DNA of 23,767 nt from assembly GCA_040904785.1 (NCBI GenBank), contig JBBDSV010000074.1, positions 1 through 23,767 of the forward strand, read 5' to 3'. Below the pieces are notes generated by a model. The model did no database searches. It saw nothing but the letters and a program-made list of their open reading frames with translations, and was not told where the DNA came from. Positions 1-7,205 of the stretch are shown in pieces. Numbering within the stretch: position 1 is the stretch's first letter; every line of letters begins with the position of its first letter. Source of the stretch: JBBDSV01 sp040904785. Lineage in GTDB: Bacteria; Actinomycetota; Nitriliruptoria; Nitriliruptorales; Nitriliruptoraceae. The position numbers were made by a program, and so were the translations under genes.

Positions 1-1767
1 GCGCGTCAGACGATGGCGGTGGCCCAGCAGCTGTACGAGGGAGTGAATCTCGGCGGCGAACAGGTCGGCTTGATCACCTACATGCGTACGGACTCGCTGA
101 ATCTGTCCTCACAGGTGCTCGGCGAAATCGACATGCACGTACGCGAACACTTCGGTGACAATTTCGCCGTCGACTCGCCCCGCCGCTTCGCAACGACGAG
201 CAAAGGGGCACAGGAAGCACACGAGGCGATCCGCCCGACGTCGATCGCGCGCACCCCCGAACGGGTGCGCCGCTACCTGTCGGCGGAACAGGCACGTCTC
301 TACGAGCTGATCTGGAAGCGCACGGTGGCCACGCAGATGGCGCCGGCGGTGTTCGATCGGGTCGCTGCCGACATCGTCGGGACAGATCGGCGCGGCGAGC
401 TGCTGTTCCGTGTGTCGGGACAGGTCGAGAAGTTCGCTGGATTTCTCGCGGCGTACCGGGCCGTTCGTGATGAGGACGAGGGCGACGAGGAGATTGTCGA
501 CCGGTTGCCGCAACTGACCGAAGGGCAGCGACTGGCCCTCGCCGACATCGCGCCCGAACGGCACGAGACATCGCCACCGCCCCGATACTCGGAGCGCACG
601 CTCGTCGAAGCGCTCGAGGAGGCCGGCATCGGCCGTCCGTCGACGTACGCGTCGATCATCTCGACGCTCGAGCAGCGCGACTACGTCCTCAAGGAGTCCC
701 GGCGGTTTTTCGCCACGCCACTCGGTGAAGTGGTCGTGTCGTTCCTCAAGGCACACTTCCACGAGGTCGTCGACCTCAATTTCACCGCCCGTATGGAGGA
801 GACGCTCGACGAGATCGCCGCCGGCGACGAACGGTGGTGTGCGACGGTGACGTCGTTCCTCGACGAGGTCGACACGTGGGTGCGTGAACGCAAGCCCGAG
901 CGTCCGCGGCTTCCCCTCCTCAAACCCGCCGACTGTCCCGTCTGCGGCAAACCCATGGAGCGGGTGTTCTCCGGCAAGTCGAAGCAGTGGTTCGCGTCGT
1001 GCAGTGACTGGCCCGACTGCACCGGCACGCTGCCGCTCGAGGCGGACGGCTCGGTCGGTGAACCCGAACCGGAGCCGGAACCCGATGAGGCAGTTCGCTG
1101 CCCGGAATGTGGCAAGCCGATGCTGTTGCGGTCCGGCCGGTACGGACGTTTCTTCGGATGTGTCGACTATCCGTCCTGCAAGGGCATCCGCAACCTGCAA
1201 CAGCGGCTGATGTATCAAGATGCTGACGGTCGTGTGCTGCCGTTCCGGTCGCCGACCGATCCGCAGCACAGCTTCCTCGAACGGCGTACGTCGAGGTACG
1301 GCAAGCCGTTCGTGGGTTCGACGGGCTACCCCGACGACGCCTTTGCGGTGTGGTCGCTGCCGATCGCCTCGCCGTGTCCCAAGTGCGGCGCGCCGCTTCG
1401 TCCGCCGCCGAAGAATCGCAAGCTGCCGATTGCGGTGTGCACCCATCCCGAGATCAATCACACGTTCGAACTCGAGGACTTCGAGGTTCCGTCGGTGGCG
1501 ACGTGGACGGTCGTCGAGGGTGTCGAGGCCTACGACCCAGAGCTCGGGGGCGAGCCCCTGGATACCGAGAACGTTCAACCACCGTTGACGATGACGTACA
1601 CCGGGACGCAGTCGCCACCGGCCAAGAAGGCGACGAAGAAGCGCCGAGGCGGGTCGAAGAAGGCCACGGCGAAGAAGTCGGCCGCGAAGAGGTCTGCTGC
1701 GAAGAAGGCCACGGCGAAGAAGTCGGCCGCGAGGAAACGTGCTGCCGACAAGGGCAGCGGCGCCTAG
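1..1767 (+). CDS. topA: DNA topoisomerase I, C-terminal part (5' truncated by window edge)
   Basis: Type IA topoisomerase, which relaxes negatively supercoiled DNA through a transient 5'-phosphotyrosine link. The frame is open from base 1, so the Toprim domain and N-terminus lie outside the window; the ATG at 13 is internal. The catalytic tyrosine is in the motif ITYMRTDS (Tyr codon 79-81). GRPSTYASII near 630-660 is a second family signature. Three cysteine clusters follow: CPVCGKPM from about 934, CPECGKPM from about 1096, and CPKCGAPL from about 1375, the last completed by a Cys/His group instead of a plain four-Cys ribbon. The protein ends in a Lys/Ala-rich tail (about 1620-1764) made of AKKxA-like units, probably binding DNA. 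As I recall, mycobacterial TopA has a basic tail but no zinc ribbons; here both occur. It stops 30 bp before the MFS-dTMP kinase gene. Confidence 0.97.
   Translation, partial: ARQTMAVAQQLYEGVNLGGEQVGLITYMRTDSLNLSSQVLGEIDMHVREHFGDNFAVDSPRRFATTSKGAQEAHEAIRPTSIARTPERVRRYLSAEQARLYELIWKRTVATQMAPAVFDRVAADIVGTDRRGELLFRVSGQVEKFAGFLAAYRAVRDEDEGDEEIVDRLPQLTEGQRLALADIAPERHETSPPPRYSERTLVEALEEAGIGRPSTYASIISTLEQRDYVLKESRRFFATPLGEVVVSFLKAHFHEVVDLNFTARMEETLDEIAAGDERWCATVTSFLDEVDTWVRERKPERPRLPLLKPADCPVCGKPMERVFSGKSKQWFASCSDWPDCTGTLPLEADGSVGEPEPEPEPDEAVRCPECGKPMLLRSGRYGRFFGCVDYPSCKGIRNLQQRLMYQDADGRVLPFRSPTDPQHSFLERRTSRYGKPFVGSTGYPDDAFAVWSLPIASPCPKCGAPLRPPPKNRKLPIAVCTHPEINHTFELEDFEVPSVATWTVVEGVEAYDPELGGEPLDTENVQPPLTMTYTGTQSPPAKKATKKRRGGSKKATAKKSAAKRSAAKKATAKKSAARKRAADKGSGA
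1655..1732 (+). repeat. 33-bp direct repeat, 45-bp period, in the topA Lys/Ala tail
   Basis: Bases 1655-1687 and 1700-1732 are identical by eye, with a period of 45 bp (15 codons). They encode KKATAKKSAAK/R-like units of the basic tail. Identity at wobble positions suggests recent duplication of the unit, not just similar amino acids. Confidence 0.85.
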
Positions 1768-1783
1768 GTCGTTGCGTCGCGGC

Positions 1784-1789
1784 TAGGGT
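1784..1789 (+). promoter_or_regulatory. candidate -10 box TAGGGT before the MFS-dTMP kinase gene
   Basis: TAGGGT fits the actinobacterial TANNNT -10 pattern and lies 8 nt before the ATG at 1798. Transcription would then start at or next to the start codon, giving a leaderless mRNA. No convincing -35 element is visible. Confidence 0.35.
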
Positions 1790-1797
1790 GGGTCATC

Positions 1798-3870
1798 ATG
1801 GCTGCAGACGTTCCCGGGGGCGACGCGCCCGATCACTCAGTGGTGCGCGGGCGATCCGCCACCGCCTATCTCGGCTTGCTCCGCAATCGCGACTTTCGCA
1901 ACCTCGCCCTGTCGACTCTCGTCTCGACGCTCGGCGACTGGATCGGCTTCCTCGCGATCATCGCGTTGACGGCCGACATTCTCGGCCCGACGCGGGCCGC
2001 CGCGTTCGCCGTTTCGGCCGTGATGGCCGCCCGTGTGCTGCCGAGCCTGCTGCTGGGACCCATCGCTGGGGTCTTCGTCGACCGCTGGAACCGTAAGCGC
2101 GTGATGGTCGTCACGCACGTCGGCCGCGGGACCGTCATGGCACTCATCCCGTTCACCAACGAGATCCTCACGCTGCTGCTGGCGACGCTGCTCATCGAAG
2201 TGCTCTCGTCGATGTTCGCTCCCGCGAAGGATGCGCTATTCCCGTCGCTGATCCGGCGCAGCGAGCTCGTTGTGGCAAACCAGATCAACCTGGTCACGAC
2301 CTACGGCACGCTGCCGCTCGGAGGCGCGCTGTACGCAGCACTTGTCGCATCGGCCGGCTCACTGTTTCCCCCGGACAGTTTTCTGGCAGGAAGGCCGGTC
2401 GCCTTCGCGATCTGGTTCAACGCCGCATCGTTCTTCATCGCCGTGCCGCTCATCGCCCGGTTGCCGGACAACCGTGGCACACAACATCCCTCGGTTGACC
2501 CGCGCACCGCGCCCAGCGCCTGGGAGCAACTCAAGGAGGGCTTCCAGTTCATCGGGGGGCATCCGGTCATCCGTGCGCTCGTTCTGGGGGTGATGGTCGC
2601 CTTCGGTGCCGCCGGTGTCGTGATCACCGCCGGCGAGTTCTTCGCCGCGCTGCTCAATGCCGGCCAGTCCGGCTACGGCATCCTGGTTGCCGTCGTCGGC
2701 GCCGGCATGCTCGTCGGACTGCTTTCGACGGCACCACTCGCCCAGCGCATCGGTCCCGAACGATTGTTCGCACCGGGCATCGGCATCGCCGGATTGGCGC
2801 TCGGGATCACCGCAATCATGCCGACGTTGCTCGCTGCGACCGCTCCTGCGTTCCTGATGGGTGTGGGTGCCGGTGTGGCCTTCATCGTCGGCTACACGGT
2901 GCTGCAGCGAAATGCCGACGATCGGATCCGCGGACGCACGTTCGGCGCGTTCAACTCTGGTGTTCGTGCCGCCATCTTCGGCTCGACGGTCATTGTTCCC
3001 GTGATGATTGGTCTTCTTGGCCGTGAGCGCCGCGTGTTGACGACGCTCGACGATGGCTCACAGGCGCTGCTGTATCCCTACACGTTCGGCGGGGTGCGCA
3101 TCACCCTGTTGCTCGCGGCCGGATTGGCCATCGTCGGTGCGATCGCGACCGGACGCACGCTCCACCGGGCGGTCCGGGCTGACGCGCGTGCCGACGCGCT
3201 GCAGCTGTCGGCCGAGCCGTTTGAGCCGACATCCCGCCGAGGCATTTTCGTCGCCTTCGAGGGCGGGGACGGTGCCGGCAAGTCGACGCAGATCCGGCTG
3301 CTGCGCAACGCCATCGAGCGCGCGGGTTCACCGGTCGTCGTCACGCGTGAACCGGGAGGGACTGCGCTCGGTGAAGTGATCCGCGACGTGTTGCTCGATC
3401 CGGATTCTGCGTCGATGACGCCGCGCACGGAAGCGCTGCTCTACGCCGCCGCCCGCGCGCAGCACGTTGACGAGGTCATCGTGCCGGCACTCGATGCGGG
3501 CGCGGTCGTGCTCAGTGACCGATTCGTCGACTCGTCCGTCGTCTACCAAGGTGTCGCACGTGAACTCGGGGACGAGCTCATCGTCGAACTCAATCGGTGG
3601 GCGACCGTCGGGCTCGAACCGGATCTGACGGTGCTGCTGGACGTCGATCCGGTCGAAGGCCTCCGTCGCGCGGTAGACGGCCGTGAACCGGACCGGCTCG
3701 AGGGCGAAAGCGCCGAATTCCATGCGCGGGTCCGCACCGGATATCTCGAACGGGCCGCGCGTGACCCGTCGCGCTACCTCGTCCTCGACGGCACCCGGCC
3801 GGTGGAGGAGTTGCATCACGAGATTCGCGATGCCGTGCTCGCTCGGCTCGAACCCAAGGTCGAGGCGTGA
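1798..3870 (+). CDS. tmk: bifunctional MFS-type membrane protein / dTMP kinase
   Basis: A 690-aa fusion. Residues about 25-455 form a major facilitator domain with roughly twelve hydrophobic segments and the loop signature DRWNRKRVM between TM2 and TM3. Residues about 479-690 form a complete thymidylate kinase, which phosphorylates dTMP to dTDP for DNA synthesis: P-loop GGDGAGKST at 489-497, TREPGGT as the substrate-binding loop, and the SDRF motif. A linker of about 20 residues joins them, so the kinase should sit on the cytoplasmic face. NCBI annotates similar actinobacterial proteins as bifunctional MFS transporter/dTMP kinase (from memory). The transported substrate is unknown. The ATG at 1798 was chosen because it precedes the first hydrophobic segment and has a TAGGGT box just upstream. 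The stop overlaps the holB start by 4 nt (GTGA). The gene sits between topA and holB, two other DNA replication genes. Confidence 0.93.
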   Translation: MAADVPGGDAPDHSVVRGRSATAYLGLLRNRDFRNLALSTLVSTLGDWIGFLAIIALTADILGPTRAAAFAVSAVMAARVLPSLLLGPIAGVFVDRWNRKRVMVVTHVGRGTVMALIPFTNEILTLLLATLLIEVLSSMFAPAKDALFPSLIRRSELVVANQINLVTTYGTLPLGGALYAALVASAGSLFPPDSFLAGRPVAFAIWFNAASFFIAVPLIARLPDNRGTQHPSVDPRTAPSAWEQLKEGFQFIGGHPVIRALVLGVMVAFGAAGVVITAGEFFAALLNAGQSGYGILVAVVGAGMLVGLLSTAPLAQRIGPERLFAPGIGIAGLALGITAIMPTLLAATAPAFLMGVGAGVAFIVGYTVLQRNADDRIRGRTFGAFNSGVRAAIFGSTVIVPVMIGLLGRERRVLTTLDDGSQALLYPYTFGGVRITLLLAAGLAIVGAIATGRTLHRAVRADARADALQLSAEPFEPTSRRGIFVAFEGGDGAGKSTQIRLLRNAIERAGSPVVVTREPGGTALGEVIRDVLLDPDSASMTPRTEALLYAAARAQHVDEVIVPALDAGAVVLSDRFVDSSVVYQGVARELGDELIVELNRWATVGLEPDLTVLLDVDPVEGLRRAVDGREPDRLEGESAEFHARVRTGYLERAARDPSRYLVLDGTRPVEELHHEIRDAVLARLEPKVEA

Positions 3871-5054
3871 CAGACGTCGTTGGATGGGACGCGGTCATCG
3901 GCCAGCCCGGCGCGGTCGCGGCAATGCGCCGCGCGCTGCAAGCCGGCGAGGTTTCGCATGCGTGGATGATGGTCGGGCCGGCCGGCGTGGGCCAGGCAGA
4001 GATTGCGCGCGCACTAGGCATGGCGCTCAATTGCACCGAGCGTCTCGACGGTGGCGCGGGGTGCGGGACGTGCTCGGCGTGCACACGGATTCAGCGCGGC
4101 GTGCACCCGGCTGTCGTCGATCTCGAGCCGGAGGGAACGTTCCACGTCGTCGACGCGGTCCGCGACGAGTGGATGCCGATGGCAACCCGCACCATGACCG
4201 AGGGGCGTCGTCGGGTGCTGCGCATCGTGGCGGCCGATCGAATGAATGAATCGGCGCAGAACGCGTTCCTCAAGATGCTCGAGGAGCCTCCGCCGTCGGT
4301 CGTGTGGCTCCTCGATGTCCAAGACGATGGATTGCTGCTCGACACCGTCGTTTCGCGCTGCCGCCATGTCACGCTCGTCCCGTGGGGACCCGAGGCCCTG
4401 TATGCGCACGCCGAACGACTCGGCATCGCGTCGGATCGGCGGGCCGCGCTGGCACGAGCGGCGCTCGGATCCCCCGAACGGCTGCGGGCGCTCGCCGAAC
4501 CGGCGCTGACCGAGGCGCGTGCCCAACACCTCGAAGTCGTGCGTCGGCTCGCCGACAACGGCCCCGGTGTCGTCGTGCCCCTCGCCAAGGAGATCACCGC
4601 CTGGGCGAAGCAGCGCGTCGACGCCGTCAAGTCCGAGCACGAGGACGAACTCGTGCGGCTTGAAGACGCATTCGGCGTCGACGGTGGCCGCGGATGGCCT
4701 CCCGGCATCAAGAACCGGTTGACCCGTCGATTCGAACGACGTGAACGGCAGGCGCGTCGCCGCGCCCTCGACTTCTTCCTCGAGAATCTCGGCAGCTGGT
4801 TTCGCGACCTGCTCGTCGTGCAGTCGGGTGGCAGTGAAGACGCGCTCGTCAACATCGATGCCGTCGATTCCGTACGCCGTGACGCGCCGCTGCTGACGCC
4901 GACCGACACGCTCGCATGTATCGATGCGGTCGCCCGCTGTCGCGACGCGCTCGACCGCAACGGCAACCCGGAATTGCAGCTCGAACGGTTGCTGCTGGCG
5001 ATCGCCCTGCCCGTGTTCGCGCGCCAACACGCGCCTGCCGCGTCGGTGCGGTGA
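3867..5054 (+). CDS. holB: DNA polymerase III clamp-loader subunit delta'
   Basis: A 395-aa AAA+ protein of the replicative clamp loader. The start is IGQPGAVAAMRRAL, followed by a P-loop-like GPAGVGQAE in which the usual lysine is replaced by Gln, so it is unlikely to hydrolyse ATP, as is typical for delta' subunits. A zinc module with spacing C-x10-C-x2-C-x2-C follows (CGTCSAC). The sensor-type sequence NAFLKMLEEPP and the SRC motif (VVSRCRHV), which supplies the arginine finger to a neighbouring subunit, are intact. The C-terminal half is helical and Arg-rich. The GTG start overlaps the dTMP kinase stop, implying translational coupling. The gene order topA, tmk, holB matches what I recall from Streptomyces. 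Confidence 0.93.
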   Translation: MTDVVGWDAVIGQPGAVAAMRRALQAGEVSHAWMMVGPAGVGQAEIARALGMALNCTERLDGGAGCGTCSACTRIQRGVHPAVVDLEPEGTFHVVDAVRDEWMPMATRTMTEGRRRVLRIVAADRMNESAQNAFLKMLEEPPPSVVWLLDVQDDGLLLDTVVSRCRHVTLVPWGPEALYAHAERLGIASDRRAALARAALGSPERLRALAEPALTEARAQHLEVVRRLADNGPGVVVPLAKEITAWAKQRVDAVKSEHEDELVRLEDAFGVDGGRGWPPGIKNRLTRRFERRERQARRRALDFFLENLGSWFRDLLVVQSGGSEDALVNIDAVDSVRRDAPLLTPTDTLACIDAVARCRDALDRNGNPELQLERLLLAIALPVFARQHAPAASVR

Positions 5055-5095
5055 CGGCACGTGGTGCCGGCTGGTCGGCGCCTGCGGGCGCTGGC

Positions 5096-5101
5096 TACCC
5101 T
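5096..5101 (+). promoter_or_regulatory. candidate -10 box TACCCT of the tRNA-Thr gene
   Basis: TACCCT fits TANNNT and ends 10 nt before the mature tRNA 5' end, so transcription would begin a few bases upstream of the tRNA. The -35 region is not convincing. Confidence 0.35.
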
Positions 5102-5111
5102 GCGCACCCGC

Positions 5112-5184
5112 GCTGGAGTAGCTCAGATGGCAGAGCAGCCGCCTCGTAAGCGGCAGGCCAGGGGTTCGAGTCCCCTCTCCAGCT
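5112..5184 (+). tRNA. tRNA-Thr (anticodon CGT)
   Basis: A complete cloverleaf can be folded by eye. The acceptor is GCTGGAG (5112-5118) paired with CTCCAGC (5177-5183). The D arm is GCTC/GAGC with GG in the loop. The anticodon stem is GCCGC/GCGGC with loop CTCGTAA and anticodon CGT at 5145-5147. The T arm is AGGGG, TTCGAGT, CCCCT. The anticodon reads ACG, and the G1-C72 and C2-G71 pairs fit threonine identity. The discriminator is T and the CCA end is not encoded. Confidence 0.95.
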
Positions 5185-5336
5185 CCCATGCAGTCTCGAC
5201 GTCGGTCGGTGCCGGCCAGGCCGAGATGCGCCCCTCCCGGTGACCTGTTCGCTTGGACCGGCCACGCCGGCATCCCCTTAGCGTGACGGGCGGTGAGACC
5301 GGGACACGGCCGCGCCGAGAGGACGGGCGTTTCGGG

Positions 5337-6385
5337 ATGGAACTGTCGACGCGGACCCGCATTCGAACGGGCCTGTTGCTCCTTCTCCTCATCACGGCCG
5401 GCACGCGCGTTTGGTACTGGTGGACGGAGCAGCTCAGTGTCATCGATGCCGTCTATCAGACGGCGATCACGATCTCGAAGGTCGGATTCACCGAACTCGT
5501 CGAGTTCAGTGAGACGACTCGACTGGTGACCATCGGGGTGATCGTGCTGGGTGCCGGCACGACCGCCTACACCCTCACCGCGCTGTTCGAGCAATTCGCC
5601 GATGAGCGCATTGAGAATGCACGGAGGCGACGCATGGAACGCAGTGCCAAGGGGATGGTCGACCACATGATCGTGTGTGGCTACGGCCGCGTCGGCAGCA
5701 AGGTCGCCGCCGACGCCGCTCGCAAGGGCGGCGAGGTGGTCGTCATTGAGCACGACGCGGAGCCGTCGCAGGCCGCTGCAGACGCAGGGTTCACCGTGAT
5801 TCGCGGCAGTGCGACCGAAGACCGAACACGTGAGTCGGCGGGGATCCAGGAGGCTGCCGTGCTCGTCGCGGCGATCGACTCCGATGCCGAGAACGTCTCC
5901 ATCGTGCTGTCGGCGCGGGCGACGAATCCCGACGTTCGTATCGTGGCGCGCGCGACGACCAACGAGAGCGCACCCAAGCTTGTGCAGGCGGGTGCCGACC
6001 GCGTGATTAACCCGAAGACATCGGTGCAAGCCGCATGCTCGCATTCGCTACACGGCCGGCGGTCTCCGATTTCCTCGATGTCGTCCTGCACGGTGACGAC
6101 ATGTCGTTCGAGATGGATCAGGCGGTGGTAACAGCAGAGTCGGACGTGTCGAATCTCTCACGTGCCGATGCGCAACTGCGCCGACGCACCGGTGCGGTTG
6201 TCCTTGCCATACAACGCGGTGACGGCTCGTTCGACACACAGCCGGCCGTCGACACGGTCCTGGAGCCAAGAATGACCCTCATTGCCATCGGCACGAAGGA
6301 GCAGCTTGGGCGTCTGGGATTCATGTTGGCACCAGAACTTGCACACGAACGGTCGAAACGACGAGGTGAGTGGCCGTACGTGTGA
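5337..6385 (+). pseudogene. two-TM potassium channel with RCK domains, interrupted by a one-base frameshift
   Basis: The N-terminal part reads in one frame to a stop at 6129-6131. It has TM1 (about residues 11-29), a pore loop with TISKVGF (residues 45-51) where channels normally have a T-V-G-Y/F-G-D-like filter, TM2, and an RCK_N NAD-binding fold starting HMIVCGYGRVG (GYGRVG at 115-120). After INPKTS the reading loses similarity. The next frame continues as GASRMLAFATRPAVSDFLDVV, the expected end of RCK_N and the RCK_C domain, and runs to the stop at 6383-6385. Adding one G near 6021-6025 restores one protein of about 350 aa. The ATG at 5337 was chosen over GTG 5283 and TTG 5253 because it directly precedes TM1. 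I cannot tell a real mutation from a base-call error in the short G run. Confidence 0.85.
6035..6385 (+). CDS. RCK_C-containing C-terminal fragment of the frameshifted potassium channel
   Basis: This 116-aa open frame holds the last strand of the RCK_N fold and the TrkA_C/RCK_C domain (VSDFLDVVLHGDD through LIAIGTKEQL). It belongs to the channel upstream and is in the +1 frame relative to it. The ATG at 6035 is an internal methionine, not a likely natural start; no ribosome binding site precedes it. It is listed separately so the fragment is not lost if the upstream frame is annotated alone. Confidence 0.7.
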   Translation: MLAFATRPAVSDFLDVVLHGDDMSFEMDQAVVTAESDVSNLSRADAQLRRRTGAVVLAIQRGDGSFDTQPAVDTVLEPRMTLIAIGTKEQLGRLGFMLAPELAHERSKRRGEWPYV

Positions 6386-6469
6386 CCGGCAACGATCCGT
6401 TGGAAGGCAATGACGCGTCGGATCGGCCGGAATTCGCGTGGCACCGCGCAGAGATTCCATGTATGCCGC

Positions 6470-6485
6470 GCGTGCTGCTGCACGC
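6470..6485. terminator. small GC hairpin between convergent genes
   Basis: GCGTGC-TGCT-GCACGC forms a perfect 6-bp stem with a 4-nt loop in the 122-bp gap between the converging potassium channel and sigma factor genes. There is no T tract, so a bidirectional terminator role is only a guess. Nothing else is recognisable in 6386-6507. Confidence 0.25.
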
Positions 6486-6507
6486 CTGGTCGGCGATCGG
6501 CCGTTCG

Positions 6508-7167
6508 TCAGATGCAGGAGAGTTTTTCCGGGTTGACAACGCTGTGGATGGAAACGATCGCGTCATCGACGACGTCGGCCGCGAGCAGCCGCACGAGTTT
6601 GTCGATTTCCCCATCGACCGCCGCCGCGAGAAATCGTTCGACGATCAACCGATCGTGCTCGTTCGCCGGCTGGCCGGTGTCGCGACGCGGTGCTCCGGCG
6701 CGGTCACGCGCGCGAACCGCGATCTGCCGTACCGCGGTCGGATCACGGTCGACGACTTCGGCGATGTCGCCATAGTCGAAATCGAACACGTCACGGAGCC
6801 GCAGGACAGCCCGCTCGACGGGGTTGAGTCGTTCAAGTGCGGTCAGCAGCGTCATGCTCAGCGATTCGGCTTCGGCAACCGCTGCGGCCGGATCGTTGCC
6901 ATCGGTCACGATCGGCTCGGGAAGCCACGGCCCCACGTACGACTCCCGGCGCACCTGTGCCGAGCGCAGGCGATCGATCGCCAGGCGTGTGACCGTCGTT
7001 GTGAGGAATGCGACGGGTTCGCGAATGTCCGAGCGATCGGTCGCTGCCCAGCGCAGCCACGCATCCTGGGCGACGTCATCGGCATCGGCCCAGTTGCCGA
7101 GCATGCCGTAGGCGATCGCCGCCAGACGCGGGCGGTGCGTCTCGAACTCGTCGGGATCCATGTGCAT
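6508..7167 (-). CDS. ECF41-type (SigJ-like) sigma factor with an internally shortened SnoaL-like domain
   Basis: A 219-aa extracytoplasmic-function sigma factor. Region 2 covers about residues 8-75 (ADADDVAQDAWLRW, then FLTTTVTRLAIDRLRSA). The linker carries the ECF41 hallmark WLPEP at 81-85. Region 4 is at about 105-160 (NPVERAVLRLRDVFDFDYGDIAEVV). ECF41 proteins normally continue into a SnoaL-like domain of about 100 residues that bears DGGGK and ends near NPDKL. Here the domain begins normally (RLIVERFLAA to LLAADVV) and jumps in frame to DDAIVSIHSVVNPEKL, so about 70 residues including DGGGK are missing. The family is usually about 290 aa. ATG 7167 and ATG 7161 are both possible starts. 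The gene lies 38 bp downstream of the NmrA-like gene on the same strand, so the two are probably co-transcribed. Confidence 0.88.
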   Translation of the reverse strand: MHMDPDEFETHRPRLAAIAYGMLGNWADADDVAQDAWLRWAATDRSDIREPVAFLTTTVTRLAIDRLRSAQVRRESYVGPWLPEPIVTDGNDPAAAVAEAESLSMTLLTALERLNPVERAVLRLRDVFDFDYGDIAEVVDRDPTAVRQIAVRARDRAGAPRRDTGQPANEHDRLIVERFLAAAVDGEIDKLVRLLAADVVDDAIVSIHSVVNPEKLSCI

Positions 7168-7205
7168 CACGTCGCTCGGTGCGTGGTGGATTCTGCCACG
7201 GCGTC

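Noticed and set aside
109..1578. A 489-codon open frame on the minus strand opposite topA
   Set aside because: Shadow of topA; the sense frame holds the catalytic Tyr motif and zinc clusters.
1655..1732. CRISPR-like repeat
   Set aside because: Two copies with a 12-bp spacing inside a coding frame for a Lys/Ala tail; it is a coding tandem repeat.
5112..5184. tRNA end as an active phage attachment site
   Set aside because: No integrase, phage gene or second copy of the tRNA 3' end was found in the window.
6015..6035. Programmed ribosomal frameshifting in the channel gene
   Set aside because: No slippery heptamer or following structure is evident at the junction, and channels of this family are not known to use frameshifting. 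A lost base is simpler.
4014..6044. A 676-codon open frame on the minus strand
   Set aside because: It runs antisense to holB, across the tRNA and into the channel gene. Its Arg/His-rich composition is what the complement of GC-rich coding DNA produces, and no domain is recognisable.
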